From contig CAAENA010000090.1 in NCBI GenBank assembly GCA_900757205.1, positions 1-64,000 on the forward strand: a DNA stretch of 64,000 nt, in the 5' to 3' direction. The position numbers and the translations under genes were made by a program. Below the pieces are notes generated by a model. That model did no database searches and was not told where the DNA came from. It saw only the letters and a list, made by a program, of their open reading frames with translations. Within the stretch, counting starts at the first letter, position 1. Every line of letters begins with the position of its first letter. The DNA is from an uncultured Collinsella sp. (GTDB lineage: Bacteria > Actinomycetota > Coriobacteriia > Coriobacteriales > Coriobacteriaceae). Shown here one piece after another: positions 17,030 to 26,172 of this stretch.

Positions 17030-18316
17030 TTAGGGGCGGACCTGGCCGGTGCCGCGGAGCTTGTATTTGTAGGTGGTGAGGGCCTCGGCGGCAAAGGGGC
17101 CACGGGCGTGGAGCTTTTGGGTCGAGATGCCGATCTCGGCGCCCAGGCCAAACTCGCCGCCGTCGGTAAAGCGCGTGCTGGCGTTGGCGTACACGGCCGA
17201 GGCATCGACCTCGTCCAGGAAGCGCTCGCAAGCATCCGTGTCCTCTGCAACGATGGCCTCAGAGTGCATCGTGCCGTAGCGGTTGATGTGCGCGATGGCC
17301 TCGTCCTCGTTCGCCACGACCTTCACGCTCATCTCGAGCGCCAGATACTCGCGACCCCAGTCCTCCTCAGTCGCGGCAACGCAGTCATCGCCCTCGGCAA
17401 GCCCGGCGTCGGCGCATGCGGCGCACGTGGCCTCGTCGCCGTGAATGAGCACGCCGTGGTCATGCAGCACGGCCACGACCGCGGGCAAAAACGCATCGGC
17501 CACGGCACGGTCGACCAGCAGCGACTCGGCGGCATTGCACACGCCTACACGCTGGGTCTTGGCATTAACGATAATGTTGAGCGCCTTATCAAAGTCGGCG
17601 GACTCATGCACGTAGATGTGACAGTTGCCCGTGCCCGTCTCGATCACCGGCACAAGCGACTCGCGCACGCAGCGCTGGATCAGGCCTGCACCGCCGCGCG
17701 GAATGAGTACGTCGACAATGCCGCGGAGCTTCATGAGCTCGCCAGTTGCCTCGCGGTCGGTGGACTCGATCATCGACACGGCCTCGCGCGGGAAGCCCTT
17801 GGCCTCGAGCGCATCGGCCAGCAGCTCAGAAATCATGGCACACGAGTGATAGGCCAGCGAGCCGCCGCGCAGAATGCAGGCGTTGCCGGTACGGATGCAG
17901 ATGCCTGCGGCGTCGGCCGTCACGTTGGGGCGCGCCTCGTAGACCATAGCGACCAGGCCCAGCGGCACACTCACACGGGTCAGGTCCACGCCACTTGCAA
18001 GCACGCGGTGGTCGAGCACGCGGCCCACGGGATCGGGCAGCTCGGCGAGCTTTTCCAGGCCGGCGGCCATGCCCTCGACGCGCTCAGGCGTCAGCAGCAG
18101 ACGGTCGAGGAGTCCCGCCGAGGTACCCGCATCGCGCGCGGCGGACATATCGAGCTCGTTGGCGGCGACGATGGAGTCGACACCGTTGCGTAGTGCTGCG
18201 GCCATGGCGCGCACGGCCTCCTGGCGCTGTTCATCGCTCGCCGTGGCAAGCGAGACCGACGCTGCCTTGGCTGCAACGGCAAGATCGAGGACATACGTGG
18301 CTATATCGACCGACAT
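17030..18316 (-). CDS. proA: Gamma-glutamyl phosphate reductase (glutamate-5-semialdehyde dehydrogenase)
   Basis: The 428-aa protein is ProA of the aldehyde dehydrogenase superfamily. It reduces gamma-glutamyl phosphate to glutamate-5-semialdehyde with NADPH, the second step of proline synthesis. Visible landmarks are 'PLGLVAMVYEARPNV' (about 118-132), 'LRGGSLAYHS', 'LIPRGGAGLIQ', 'GTGNCHIYV' and the catalytic cysteine in 'QRVGVCNAAESLLVD' (about 253-267), then 'FGLGAEIGISTQKLHARGP'. Start 18316 follows AGGAGAAAGGG. Its partner proB is 1.6 kb away with an opposite-strand hydrolase gene between them, unlike the usual proBA operon. Confidence 0.97.
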   Translation of the reverse strand: MSVDIATYVLDLAVAAKAASVSLATASDEQRQEAVRAMAAALRNGVDSIVAANELDMSAARDAGTSAGLLDRLLLTPERVEGMAAGLEKLAELPDPVGRVLDHRVLASGVDLTRVSVPLGLVAMVYEARPNVTADAAGICIRTGNACILRGGSLAYHSCAMISELLADALEAKGFPREAVSMIESTDREATGELMKLRGIVDVLIPRGGAGLIQRCVRESLVPVIETGTGNCHIYVHESADFDKALNIIVNAKTQRVGVCNAAESLLVDRAVADAFLPAVVAVLHDHGVLIHGDEATCAACADAGLAEGDDCVAATEEDWGREYLALEMSVKVVANEDEAIAHINRYGTMHSEAIVAEDTDACERFLDEVDASAVYANASTRFTDGGEFGLGAEIGISTQKLHARGPFAAEALTTYKYKLRGTGQVRP

Positions 18317-18428
18317 GGGCGGCCCTTTCTCCTAGAAGTTTGCAACCATGGTAGCCGATTTGCGCATGGCCTCGCCCGCGGCGGTAGAATTGGTCAACCC
18401 GAAACACCGCAACGAACGGAAGACTCAC

Positions 18429-19847
18429 ATGGCCCTCATCACTTCGTACCACGTCCCCGGCCTTTACGTCGAGGACCACAGCATCGACGTCCCCCTTGAC
18501 TGGCGCGGCCTGGAGCCGATGCTCCTGGCCGTCGGCAGCACCATGCGCCGCGGCGCCATGCCGGCGCCCATCGCCGGCGCGCCCGAGAGCATCAAGCTCT
18601 TCTACCGCGTGGCTTGCGCACCCGACCGCATCAACGACGACCTGCCGCTCCTTCTCTTTTTGCAGGGCGGCCCCGGCGGCGAGAGCCCGCGTCCGCTGTC
18701 GCCCACGAGCGACGGCTGGATCGAGGAGGCCGTCAAGCACTTCCGCGTGGTCCTGCCCGACCAGCGCGGCACCGGACGCAGCAGCTGTGTTGACGGACGC
18801 ACGATCGCGGCCTTGGGCGAGCGCGCCGAGGCAGCCGGCGCCGATGCGGCCCGCTCGCAGGCGGACTTCCTCAAGCGTCACCTCGCCAGCTCTAACGTGC
18901 GCGATTTTGAGTACCTGCGCCTGGTAGGCTTTGGCGGCAGGCCCTGGGTCACACTCGGGCAGAGCTACGGCGGCTTTTTGACGCTGAGTTATCTGTCGCT
19001 CTTCCCCGAGGGCGTGGCGGCAAGCTTTACCTGCGGCGGCATCCCCCACGTGCCGGCGAGCGCAAGCGAAGTCTACACGCACACCTTCCCGCGCATGGTC
19101 GCCAAGACGCAGCAGTATTACGACCGCTACCCTGCCGACGTCGAGCGCGTGGCAGCCCTGGCCGATGCGCTCGAGGCTCAGAAGCCCGTGCTGCCCGACG
19201 GCTCGCCGATGACGGTCGAGCGCCTACAGCTCATGGGCAGCGACTTTGGCATGAAGCCGAGCTTTGAGCGCATGCATTGGATTATCGATCACGCTTTTGT
19301 TGACGGCGACGGCACGCTGACCTGCGGCGCCTCGGTATCCGACAGCTTTTTGATGCGCGCCTTCGAGCGCACCAACACGCGCACGAATCCGCTGTACTGG
19401 ACGCTGCAGGAGTTCATATACGCCGACGGTGACACCATGCCCATTGGCTGGGCCGCGGCTGAAGAGAAGGCACACCGCGCCGAGTTTGACACCCTCGCGC
19501 GCCCGCTCATGTTTACCGGCGAGGCCATGTTCCCGTGGATGTTCGAGCAGATGCCCGAGCTCAAGCCCTTCAAGCCCGCCATGGACCTGCTGATGGAAGA
19601 CACCAGCTGGGACAAGATCTATGACCCGCAGCGCCTGGCCTGCAACGAGGTGCCGCTCCAGGCCGCGGTGTACTTCGATGACATGTACGTCGATTCGAGT
19701 CTGCAGCTCGACACGCTCAGCCGCGTGGGCAACTCGCACGCCTGGGTAACCAACGAGTTCGAGCACGACGGCCTGCACGGCAGTGTGGTATTCAAGCACC
19801 TCTTCGACGAGTCCCTCAACCGCGGAGACCTGCGCCGAATCTTCTAG
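18429..19847 (+). CDS. Alpha/beta hydrolase, prolyl aminopeptidase (S33)-like
   Basis: The 472-aa protein has the S33 serine peptidase pattern: oxyanion loop 'LFLQGGPGGESPRP' (about 76-89), 'VVLPDQRGTGRS', and nucleophile elbow 'GQSYGGF' (about 179-185). An acidic residue and the terminal His ('EHDGLHG') complete the triad near the C-terminus. Family members release N-terminal proline or other residues from peptides. The start at 18429 is chosen because the family N-terminus begins there; the Shine-Dalgarno sequence is weak (ACGGAAG) and the in-frame ATG at 18348 overlaps the proA leader. Lying between proA and proB on the other strand, it may supply free proline, but there is no evidence of co-regulation. 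Confidence 0.8.
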   Translation: MALITSYHVPGLYVEDHSIDVPLDWRGLEPMLLAVGSTMRRGAMPAPIAGAPESIKLFYRVACAPDRINDDLPLLLFLQGGPGGESPRPLSPTSDGWIEEAVKHFRVVLPDQRGTGRSSCVDGRTIAALGERAEAAGADAARSQADFLKRHLASSNVRDFEYLRLVGFGGRPWVTLGQSYGGFLTLSYLSLFPEGVAASFTCGGIPHVPASASEVYTHTFPRMVAKTQQYYDRYPADVERVAALADALEAQKPVLPDGSPMTVERLQLMGSDFGMKPSFERMHWIIDHAFVDGDGTLTCGASVSDSFLMRAFERTNTRTNPLYWTLQEFIYADGDTMPIGWAAAEEKAHRAEFDTLARPLMFTGEAMFPWMFEQMPELKPFKPAMDLLMEDTSWDKIYDPQRLACNEVPLQAAVYFDDMYVDSSLQLDTLSRVGNSHAWVTNEFEHDGLHGSVVFKHLFDESLNRGDLRRIF

Positions 19848-19848
19848 C

Positions 19849-19900
19849 AAAGGAGTGTCCCCACCTGCCGGCACAATAGAAACGTCCCCAAGTGCCGGAA
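19849..19900. repeat. Intergenic repeat, family B, copy 1
   Basis: AAAGGAGTGTCCCCACCTGC, then CGGCAC and an ACGTCCCCAAGTGCCGG tail, recurs with small changes at 32575-32626. Internal TGCCGGCAC and GTGCCGG are inverted. Confidence 0.6.
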
Positions 19901-19948
19901 AAGGAGAGGCAGCACTGCTGGCAAAACGAGCCGCAGCGCTGCCTCTCT
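19898..19948 (-). terminator. Hairpin terminator downstream of proB
   Basis: GAGAGGCAGCGCTGC pairs with GCAGTGCTGCCTCTC and is followed by CTTTT on the minus strand. Confidence 0.75.
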
Positions 19949-21076
19949 TTATGCAAACACTATCAAGTTGTCCCTATGGATTGCGGGCTTCTCGGCTAGG
20001 TCTGCCAGTAGACGGTTGCCGGCAATCTGGTCCTGGCGGCGGCCGGCGGCAAGCTCCAGCACGTCCGAATCGGCCTCAGCGATACCGCGGGCGACAACCA
20101 TGCCGCTCGGGTCGCACACGTCGAGCACATCGCCCTCGGCAAACTGGCCATCGACCTCGCGAATACCCACCGCGAGCAGCGACGATCCGCGGCTGACCAG
20201 CGCCTTCGCGGCGCCGTCATCGACCGTCACCGAGCCGTGCGCCTTGTCGCCCAGTGCAATCCACAACTTGCGCGGCGCAATGTCCAGGCGCTCCGCCGGC
20301 GGATCGAACAGCGTACCCACGCTCTCGCCGCGGGCCAGACGCACGAGCGCATCGGGCTCCTCGCCCGAGCAAATCACGCTTTGAATGCCCGCCGTCATGA
20401 GAATGCGGCTCGCGCGAATCTTGGTGATCATGCCGCCCGTGCCCACCGATGTGGAAGAATCGCCCGCCGAGGCGATAATCTTGGCATCGATCTTATGCAC
20501 GACCGGGATAAACTCGGCCGTCGGATCCTCATGCGGATTGGCGGTGTAGAGGCCATCGATGTCCGAGAGCGTCACGCACAGATCGGCAGAAACCAGGCAG
20601 CTCACAAGCGCCGCCAGCGTGTCGTTGTCGCCAAACTTGATCTCATCGACGGTGACGGTATCGTTCTCGTTGACGACCGGCACCACGCCGAGCTCCACCA
20701 GGCGAAGCAGGGCGTCGCGCGCGTGCAGGTAGGACGTGCGGCGCGCCGTGTCGTGACGCGTGAGCAGCACGAGCGAGGTGAGCAGGTCGCGCGCATGGAA
20801 CTCCTCGTCGTAGGCCGACGAGATGATGCACTGACCGGCCGAGGCGCAGGCCTGCAGGCTCGGCAGGTCGCCGACCGGCTTACGGTCGAAGCCCAGCACG
20901 GGATAGCCGCAGGCAATGGCGCCCGAGCTCACCACGATCAGGCGCCAGCCAAGCTCGCGCAGCGCTGCGGCCTGGTCGGCAAGCCCGCCGATAAAGGCGC
21001 GGTTGACCTTGCCGTCGGCGCCCACCACCGTGGACGAACCGATCTTTACCACCATCGTTTTATAAGAAGTCGTCAT
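19949..21076 (-). CDS. proB: Glutamate 5-kinase
   Basis: The 375-aa protein begins with the amino acid kinase motif 'MVVKIGSSTVV', followed by 'LIVVSSGAIACGYPVLG' and 'NENDTVTVDEIKFGDNDTLAALV' (about 146-168). The last 100 residues form a PUA domain ('RKLWIALGDKAHGSVTVDDGAAKAL'). It phosphorylates glutamate to gamma-glutamyl phosphate, the committed and feedback-controlled step of proline synthesis. Full length for the family. The Shine-Dalgarno sequence before 21076 is poor; a second Met lies 7 codons in. It follows pncB by 79 bases and may be co-transcribed with it. Confidence 0.96.
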   Translation of the reverse strand: MTTSYKTMVVKIGSSTVVGADGKVNRAFIGGLADQAAALRELGWRLIVVSSGAIACGYPVLGFDRKPVGDLPSLQACASAGQCIISSAYDEEFHARDLLTSLVLLTRHDTARRTSYLHARDALLRLVELGVVPVVNENDTVTVDEIKFGDNDTLAALVSCLVSADLCVTLSDIDGLYTANPHEDPTAEFIPVVHKIDAKIIASAGDSSTSVGTGGMITKIRASRILMTAGIQSVICSGEEPDALVRLARGESVGTLFDPPAERLDIAPRKLWIALGDKAHGSVTVDDGAAKALVSRGSSLLAVGIREVDGQFAEGDVLDVCDPSGMVVARGIAEADSDVLELAAGRRQDQIAGNRLLADLAEKPAIHRDNLIVFA

Positions 21077-21155
21077 ACGTCAAACCAATCAACTGTGGAG
21101 GGTTCGGCCGAGCCGGCGGCCAGGGAAGCGTGACTCGCCCCTACCGCCCAAGGAA

Positions 21156-22661
21156 TTAGTGAGCCCAGGGAAAGGCAGAGGCCGCGGCCATGTTCTTACG
21201 CACGAGCTCGTCGCGCACCTGAGCCAGGCCCTGCTCCATACCCACCACATAGGTCTGCGGGTACAGGAAGCGCTTGAAAGCTGCGTCCAGATGGTCGAGC
21301 GCCCAAGCACAGCGCTCGCGCGCGTCCTGGATGCTCTCACGCGGAGCCACCGCACTGCCATCGCGCACGATCGGCACCAGCAGCTCGCGATACTCGAGTT
21401 CGGACACGTCGGTCACCAGGGCGGCATCGTTCACGGCCACAAGGGTATTGCCGCGCGCGGCGCCCTCCCCCGCCAGATGGTCCTCGTCGTAGATCATGTC
21501 GCAGACCGGGCCGCCAAAGCCGTCGTAATAACGGCGCACGCGTTGCACACCCGGGATCGTGCGCTTGTATGGCTGCTCAGAGAGCTTGACCACCGGCGTC
21601 CATGGATCTGCCTCGCTCGCACGGCGGGCGGAAAGCTTGTACACGCCGCCCAGCGCCGGCTGGTCATAGCAGGTCGCAAGCTTGGTACCCACGCCAAAGC
21701 TGTCGATGGGCGCGCCCTGGTCGAGCAGCGACTGAATCGTGTACTCATCCAAATCGTTAGAAACCGAGATCCCCACATAGGGCAGGCCCTCGGCATCAAA
21801 ACGGCCGCGCACATACTTGGAGAGCTTGGCGAGGTCGCCGGAGTCGATGCGAATGGCCGACAGGCGCTCGCCCACCGCTTCCATCTCCTTGGCAACCGTA
21901 ATGGCATGCTCGCAACCCTCGCGTACGTCGTAGGTGTCGATGAGCAGCGTGCAATTCTTGGGGCTCGACTTGGCAAAGGCGCGGAAGGCCTCGAGCTCGG
22001 AGTCGAAGCTCATGACCCAGCTGTGCGCATGCGTGCCAAAGACGGGAATACCGTAGCGGCGGCCGGCGAGCACATTGGACGTAGAGGAGCAGCCGGCAAC
22101 GTAGCTCGCGCGCGCGACGGCCAGCCCGCCATCGGGACCCTGGGCGCGGCGCAGGCCAAACTCGGCAACGGGACGGCCGTCCGCCGCCAGCACCACGCGC
22201 GCCGTCTTGGTGGCGACAAGCGTCTGGAAGCCGACGATGTTGAGCAGCGCCGTTTCGAGCAGCTGGCACTCCAGCGCGGGACCGGTGACGCGAACCATGG
22301 GTTCGCGCGGAAAGACGAGCTCGCCCTCGGGGACGGCGTCGATGTTTACATGTGCACGAAAATCGCGCAGGTAGTCGAGGAATGCAGGCTTGAACATCGC
22401 ACCGCCGGCCGGGGCCTGGAGTGAGGCGAGGTAGTCGATATCCTCGGGCGTAAAGCGCAGGTTCTCGACCAGCTCGGGCAGCTCGGCGGTGCCGCACATG
22501 ACGGCATAGGCGCTGCCAAAGGGATGGTCGCGGTAAAACGCGGTAAAACAACCCTGCTCATTGGCCTTGCCGCTCTCCCACAGGCCCTGGGCCATAGTGA
22601 GCTCGTACAGATCGGTGAGCATTGCAATGTCGGTGGGATGCGAGATGTCGGTCAAAGCCAT
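21156..22661 (-). CDS. pncB: Nicotinate phosphoribosyltransferase
   Basis: The 501-aa protein is a NAPRTase. It has 'MLTDLYELTMAQGLW' at the N-terminus, 'EFGLRRAQGPDGGLAVARASYVAG' split across about 165-188, 'GTHAHSWVMSF' (about 206-216), 'LLIDTYDVREG' and 'IRIDSGDLAKLSKYVR' (about 278-293), and 'GVGTKLATCYDQPALGGVYKL'. It makes nicotinate mononucleotide from nicotinate and PRPP, the entry step of NAD salvage. This suggests reliance on nicotinate salvage; the NadB-like flavoprotein at 3001 would not by itself give de novo synthesis. Shine-Dalgarno GAAAGG precedes the ATG. Confidence 0.96.
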   Translation of the reverse strand: MALTDISHPTDIAMLTDLYELTMAQGLWESGKANEQGCFTAFYRDHPFGSAYAVMCGTAELPELVENLRFTPEDIDYLASLQAPAGGAMFKPAFLDYLRDFRAHVNIDAVPEGELVFPREPMVRVTGPALECQLLETALLNIVGFQTLVATKTARVVLAADGRPVAEFGLRRAQGPDGGLAVARASYVAGCSSTSNVLAGRRYGIPVFGTHAHSWVMSFDSELEAFRAFAKSSPKNCTLLIDTYDVREGCEHAITVAKEMEAVGERLSAIRIDSGDLAKLSKYVRGRFDAEGLPYVGISVSNDLDEYTIQSLLDQGAPIDSFGVGTKLATCYDQPALGGVYKLSARRASEADPWTPVVKLSEQPYKRTIPGVQRVRRYYDGFGGPVCDMIYDEDHLAGEGAARGNTLVAVNDAALVTDVSELEYRELLVPIVRDGSAVAPRESIQDARERCAWALDHLDAAFKRFLYPQTYVVGMEQGLAQVRDELVRKNMAAASAFPWAH

Positions 22662-22745
22662 GGGGCGACCTTTCGGATGCGTTGTGCAGAGGTTGAGGGT
22701 TGGAAAAGGGCAGAGTGTTCGGGCATGGCACCCAGCGCGAATGGG

Positions 22746-23186
22746 CTAGAGCAGGCCCATGCTGGTCAGGATCGTGTAGCCCATAAAGATGACAAACGCG
22801 ATGAGGGCAAGGACAATGATGATTTTTTGAGCCGGCGCCATGCCAGGGATCTCGTTCTCGCCCGTAGGCTCCTTGGAGGTAACCATGCGCTGGGCAAAGG
22901 TCATCTCGTCACGGCTCGGCTTGGGCTCGACGGACTTGGAACGAGCGACCTTTTTAGGCTGAGGTTTAGGTGCGGTGGGCGCGGGCTTCGCGGCGGCGGG
23001 CTTGGGCGCGGGGGCGACGTTCGCGGCGGCCTCCTCGGCCTTCTCGCGCTCGGCACGCAGGGCGGCCAGCTCCTCACGCTCGCGGCGTGCCTCTTCCTGG
23101 GCCTCGCGACGAGCTTTCTCGGCGCGGAGCTCTTCCAACTCGGCGCGTTCCTCGGCAGACAGTGGTTGGGACTCAAGCTTGGCCAT
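22746..23186 (-). CDS. Coiled-coil protein with C-terminal membrane anchor
   Basis: The 146-aa product has a charged helix rich in Glu/Arg/Ala (residues 8-65, likely coiled coil), a Pro/Ala/Lys linker (68-100), and one hydrophobic segment at the extreme C-terminus ('KIIIVLALIAFVIFMGYTIL', about 122-141). It is therefore a tail-anchored membrane protein with a cytoplasmic coil. The start at 23186 follows AGAAAGGGC. No known domain is visible; it is probably lineage-specific. It precedes pncB on the same strand with an 84-base gap. Confidence 0.7.
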   Translation of the reverse strand: MAKLESQPLSAEERAELEELRAEKARREAQEEARREREELAALRAEREKAEEAAANVAPAPKPAAAKPAPTAPKPQPKKVARSKSVEPKPSRDEMTFAQRMVTSKEPTGENEIPGMAPAQKIIIVLALIAFVIFMGYTILTSMGLL

Positions 23187-23250
23187 GGTACAGCCCTTTC
23201 TTTTAAAAAAAGCCGCCGACACAATGTCAGCGGCTTATCAAATCCAAGGG

Positions 23251-23323
23251 TGGAGACGAAGGGAGTCGAACCCTCGGCCTCTGCCATGCGACGGCAGCGC
23301 TCTCCCAACTGAGCTACGTCCCC
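23251..23323 (-). tRNA. tRNA-Ala (anticodon CGC)
   Basis: The 73-nt cloverleaf has acceptor GGGGACG/CGTCTCC, anticodon stem CTGCC/GGCAG with loop GTCGCAT, and T-loop TTCGACT. CCA is not encoded. Confidence 0.93.
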
Positions 23324-23376
23324 AGGACAAGTTGATATTTTACCTACGGCTCGCCAACTGTCAACGCCCAATACCC

Positions 23377-23480
23377 AGTCTTTTTGGGACGCGGCTGTTT
23401 TAGCTACCCCGACAGACAACGCGAACGGTTTGGTCGAACAGCGGCAGGGGTAGCTAAAACAGCCCCGTCCCAAAAAGACT
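23377..23480. repeat. Long palindrome with 34-bp arms (one mismatch)
   Basis: Arms at 23377-23410 and 23447-23480 match at 33 of 34 positions around a 36-base loop. It fills the gap between tRNA-Ala and the 3' end of the radical SAM gene. A plus-strand transcript would form a hairpin too long and too internally closed for a usual terminator. Confidence 0.85.
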
Positions 23481-23502
23481 ACTCAAAGAGCCTCGTCCCA
23501 GA

Positions 23503-24447
23503 TTAGCTGGTTTGAGCACTAGTAAGAACACCGGTGGTATCGAACGCCGGGGTAAAGCTCTCGTCTACCGCGCCGCCTTCTTGCCAAAACATCGTCGTAA
23601 AGCCCAGGTCGTCGGCATGGTCGAGCACCTGCTCGTACTCCTCGCGCGTCACGGCGCGCGCCAGGTCGCCGCCTTGTTCGCGCATGAGGGCATTGGGCGT
23701 GTACTGGTTCATGACCGAGATCGGCACGTCGCCCACCGTCTGCCACACCAGGTCCAACACGCGGCACGAATCGTCCGCATGCCCCGGCAGCACCAGATGA
23801 CGCACGATTATGCCGCGCCTCATGAGCCCGTCCTCGTCTACCAGCTCTCCCCCGCGGCGCTCAATCTCGCGCGCCATCTGGGCCAGACCCGACACGGCCA
23901 CGCGCGGGTAGTCCTTAATATGAGAAAGCGACTGAGCAAGCCCGGCATCGGCATATTTAAAGTCCGTAAGCCACACGTCGACCAGGTCGCCCAGCGCCGC
24001 CACGGCACTCGCGCGCTCGTAACCACTCGTGTTGTAGACAATTGGGATGACCAACCCGCGCGTCCGTGCCGCGGCAATCGCGGCAGGCAACAGGTGCGCA
24101 TAGTGCGTCGCCGTCACCAGGTTGATGTTATTGGCGCCCTGGTCCTGCAGCTCCAGCATAATCTCGACCAAACGCTCGGGCAAAATCTCAAGACCGAAAT
24201 TGCCCGTCGAGATCTCGTGGTTTTGGCAGTAGATACATTTGAGCGAACAGCCGCTAAAGAAAATCGTACCCGAGCCGGCCTCGCCCGAAATGGGCGGCTC
24301 CTCCCACATATGGAGCGCCGCGCGGGCGACCTTAAGCGTGTTGTCGGCGCCGCACACGCCACGCGCGCCCTCGTCGCGCGCCGCACCGCAACGGCGCGGA
24401 CACAAATGGCAGGCGGGCGAAAAAAGTTCGGTCAACGACGTCGGCAT
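23503..24447 (-). CDS. Radical SAM protein, PflX (pyruvate formate-lyase activase-related) family
   Basis: The 314-aa protein carries the radical SAM cluster motif 'CSLKCIYC' (about residues 66-73), preceded by an extra cysteine set 'CHLCPRRCG' and 'GVCG' at the N-terminus. It also has 'VTATHYAHLLPAAI' and 'MNQYTPNA'. This layout matches the PflX group, related to glycyl-radical enzyme activases but of unknown substrate. No glycyl-radical enzyme is in the window. The ATG at 24447 is favoured because GGAG stands 9 bases before it; a TTG five codons upstream is possible. The extra cysteines could bind a second Fe-S cluster or zinc. Confidence 0.85.
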   Translation of the reverse strand: MPTSLTELFSPACHLCPRRCGAARDEGARGVCGADNTLKVARAALHMWEEPPISGEAGSGTIFFSGCSLKCIYCQNHEISTGNFGLEILPERLVEIMLELQDQGANNINLVTATHYAHLLPAAIAAARTRGLVIPIVYNTSGYERASAVAALGDLVDVWLTDFKYADAGLAQSLSHIKDYPRVAVSGLAQMAREIERRGGELVDEDGLMRRGIIVRHLVLPGHADDSCRVLDLVWQTVGDVPISVMNQYTPNALMREQGGDLARAVTREEYEQVLDHADDLGFTTMFWQEGGAVDESFTPAFDTTGVLTSAQTS

Positions 24448-24575
24448 AAAAACATGCTCCAAAACAATGATTCAGCAGCTCAAACGTAAAGGGACCAACC
24501 GCACAGACGGCTCGAGCCCAAGGCGCCGTAATCGTCCGACACGATTTTTGTAATGTCAAGACTGGAATCGATAAA

Positions 24576-24741
24576 GTGCCGCTTTATGATGTAGGTATTC
24601 CGCCCCCCGCGGAGCAACTGGGTGAACCGTCGCGTTTATTTAGGGAGCCCACACAGTCGTACCTAGTACAGGTATCCTTCGTTGTTAAGGACGCTGGAAC
24701 GGTCGATGAGGGCACCCACCTGTTTTAGGTGGGTTCATTTT
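24576..24741 (+). ncRNA. Candidate 6S-type structured RNA
   Basis: The 525-base gap contains an RNA-like segment. GTGCC at 24576 pairs with GGCAC at 24711, enclosing several stems: ACTGGGTG with CACACAGT, TACCT with AGGTA, and CCTT with AAGG. A terminator hairpin (CCCACCT/AGGTGGG, then TTCATTTT) follows at once. A promoter-like TTGTAA-16-GATAAA lies just upstream (24548-24575). The size (about 165 nt), closing stem, asymmetrical interior and position free of genes fit 6S RNA, the RNA polymerase sigma-70 mimic, and parts of the sequence look like clostridial/actinobacterial 6S. A covariance search was not possible, so another structured RNA or leader of the next gene remains open. Confidence 0.5.
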
Positions 24742-24972
24742 CGTAACGTGGGGGGTGGTTTTCTTTTGCCGAAAATCACCATTACAGTCCATATGGATTC
24801 CCGCCGGCATCCCGACAAGCCATCGACAACATCCCAATATCTGGTAAGCGCGTGATTATCGCTACGTGCAATTACATGCACCCCCCTTGGTCGAGTATTA
24901 TGGTTCGGCTATGCCCTTTGCGCATGGCGTTCTTCTGACCTTTTCCTTCGACGCTTGGCGGTTTTTAGATTC

Positions 24973-26172
24973 ATGGCTTCATCCCCGAGCTACATACCGT
25001 ACCTATGCGTGGCAGCGGCGGCCTTTATCACGACCTTCCTCGCGGTGCCCCTGGTCAAGCGCTTGGCAATTAAGCTCGACGCCGTCGACTATCCTTCTAA
25101 GCGCCGCATCAACACCAAGCCCATCCCGCGTTTGGGCGGAACGGCGGTGTTTTTGGGCCTGGTCGTTGCCTGCATTGTGCAAATCCTAGGCACCTGGCAC
25201 CTAGGCTGGCCGCCCGTCCTGGTACCGCACCCGCGCCTTCACATTAGCTATCCCATGTTGGCGCTCTCCTTTACCGTCATCTTTGCGACCGGCGCTATCG
25301 ACGACGTCTATCAGCTCAAGCCCAAACAAAAACTGGCCGGTCAGGTACTCGCCGCGCTCATCGCCTGTATCGGCGGCTTGCGGATCGGCGTCATCGTCAA
25401 CCCGTTTGCCCCCGGCGAAATCATGCTCGGATGGCTCGCCTACCCCATCACCGTGATCTATCTGGTGGCATTCACCAACATCATTAACCTCATCGACGGC
25501 CTCGACGGCTTGGCCACGGGCATCTGCGGCATCGCGTCGTTCACCATGTTTTCGATGGCCGTTCTCTCGGGCCGCATCGACGCCGCCGCGCTCTCTATTG
25601 CGCTCTTTGGCGCTTGCCTGGCCTTTTTGCGCTACAACTTCAACCCCGCAAGCATCTTCTTGGGCGACTCGGGATCGCTGCTTCTGGGCTTTGCGCTGGG
25701 CTCCATCTCGCTGCTCAACGTGAGCCGCACCGCCGCGCTCACCTCGCTTATCATCCCGCTCATCGTTGCCGGCGTGCCCATCATCGACACGTTTAGCGCC
25801 ATCGTGCGCCGCAAGCGCGCCCACATTAGCATTGGGCAGGCCGACAAGGGCCACATCCACCACCGCCTGATCCAAGAAGGCTATAACCAAAAACAGGCTG
25901 TGCTGCTCATCTATGCCTGGTGCATCATGCTTTCGGCCGGCGCCGCCGCGATCAACCAGGTCGAGGTACCCATGCGCGTGCTCATCTTTACCGTGCTCGC
26001 CATTGGCTCGGCGGCCTTTGCCAAGCATCTACATCTGTTTGAGCCCGTGCTGCGCCACCATTACAACAAGCGCACGCACGAGGACGAGCTCGTCACCCCC
26101 GACGACCCCGCCTTTAAGCAGGAGGAGCAGGCAGCCGAGGAACGTAAGGAAGAGCGCCACCACAAGCGCTAG
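24973..26172 (+). CDS. WecA/TagO-type undecaprenyl-phosphate sugar-1-phosphate transferase
   Basis: The 399-aa integral membrane protein has about ten hydrophobic segments and the MraY/WecA/TagO motifs: 'RINTKPIPRLGGTAVF' (about 45-60), 'GAIDDVYQLKPKQKL' (DD, about 111-125), 'NIINLIDGLDGLATG', 'FLGDSGSLLLGF' and the C-terminal 'GHIHHRLIQEGYNQKQAV'. It moves a sugar-1-phosphate (commonly GlcNAc-1-P) from UDP onto the undecaprenyl carrier, starting teichoic acid or capsule-type polymers. The tail is hydrophilic and Glu/Lys/His-rich. Start 24973 (ATG) is chosen; a TTG six codons upstream is possible and neither has a strong Shine-Dalgarno sequence. It follows the 6S-like RNA terminator. Confidence 0.9.
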   Translation: MASSPSYIPYLCVAAAAFITTFLAVPLVKRLAIKLDAVDYPSKRRINTKPIPRLGGTAVFLGLVVACIVQILGTWHLGWPPVLVPHPRLHISYPMLALSFTVIFATGAIDDVYQLKPKQKLAGQVLAALIACIGGLRIGVIVNPFAPGEIMLGWLAYPITVIYLVAFTNIINLIDGLDGLATGICGIASFTMFSMAVLSGRIDAAALSIALFGACLAFLRYNFNPASIFLGDSGSLLLGFALGSISLLNVSRTAALTSLIIPLIVAGVPIIDTFSAIVRRKRAHISIGQADKGHIHHRLIQEGYNQKQAVLLIYAWCIMLSAGAAAINQVEVPMRVLIFTVLAIGSAAFAKHLHLFEPVLRHHYNKRTHEDELVTPDDPAFKQEEQAAEERKEERHHKR

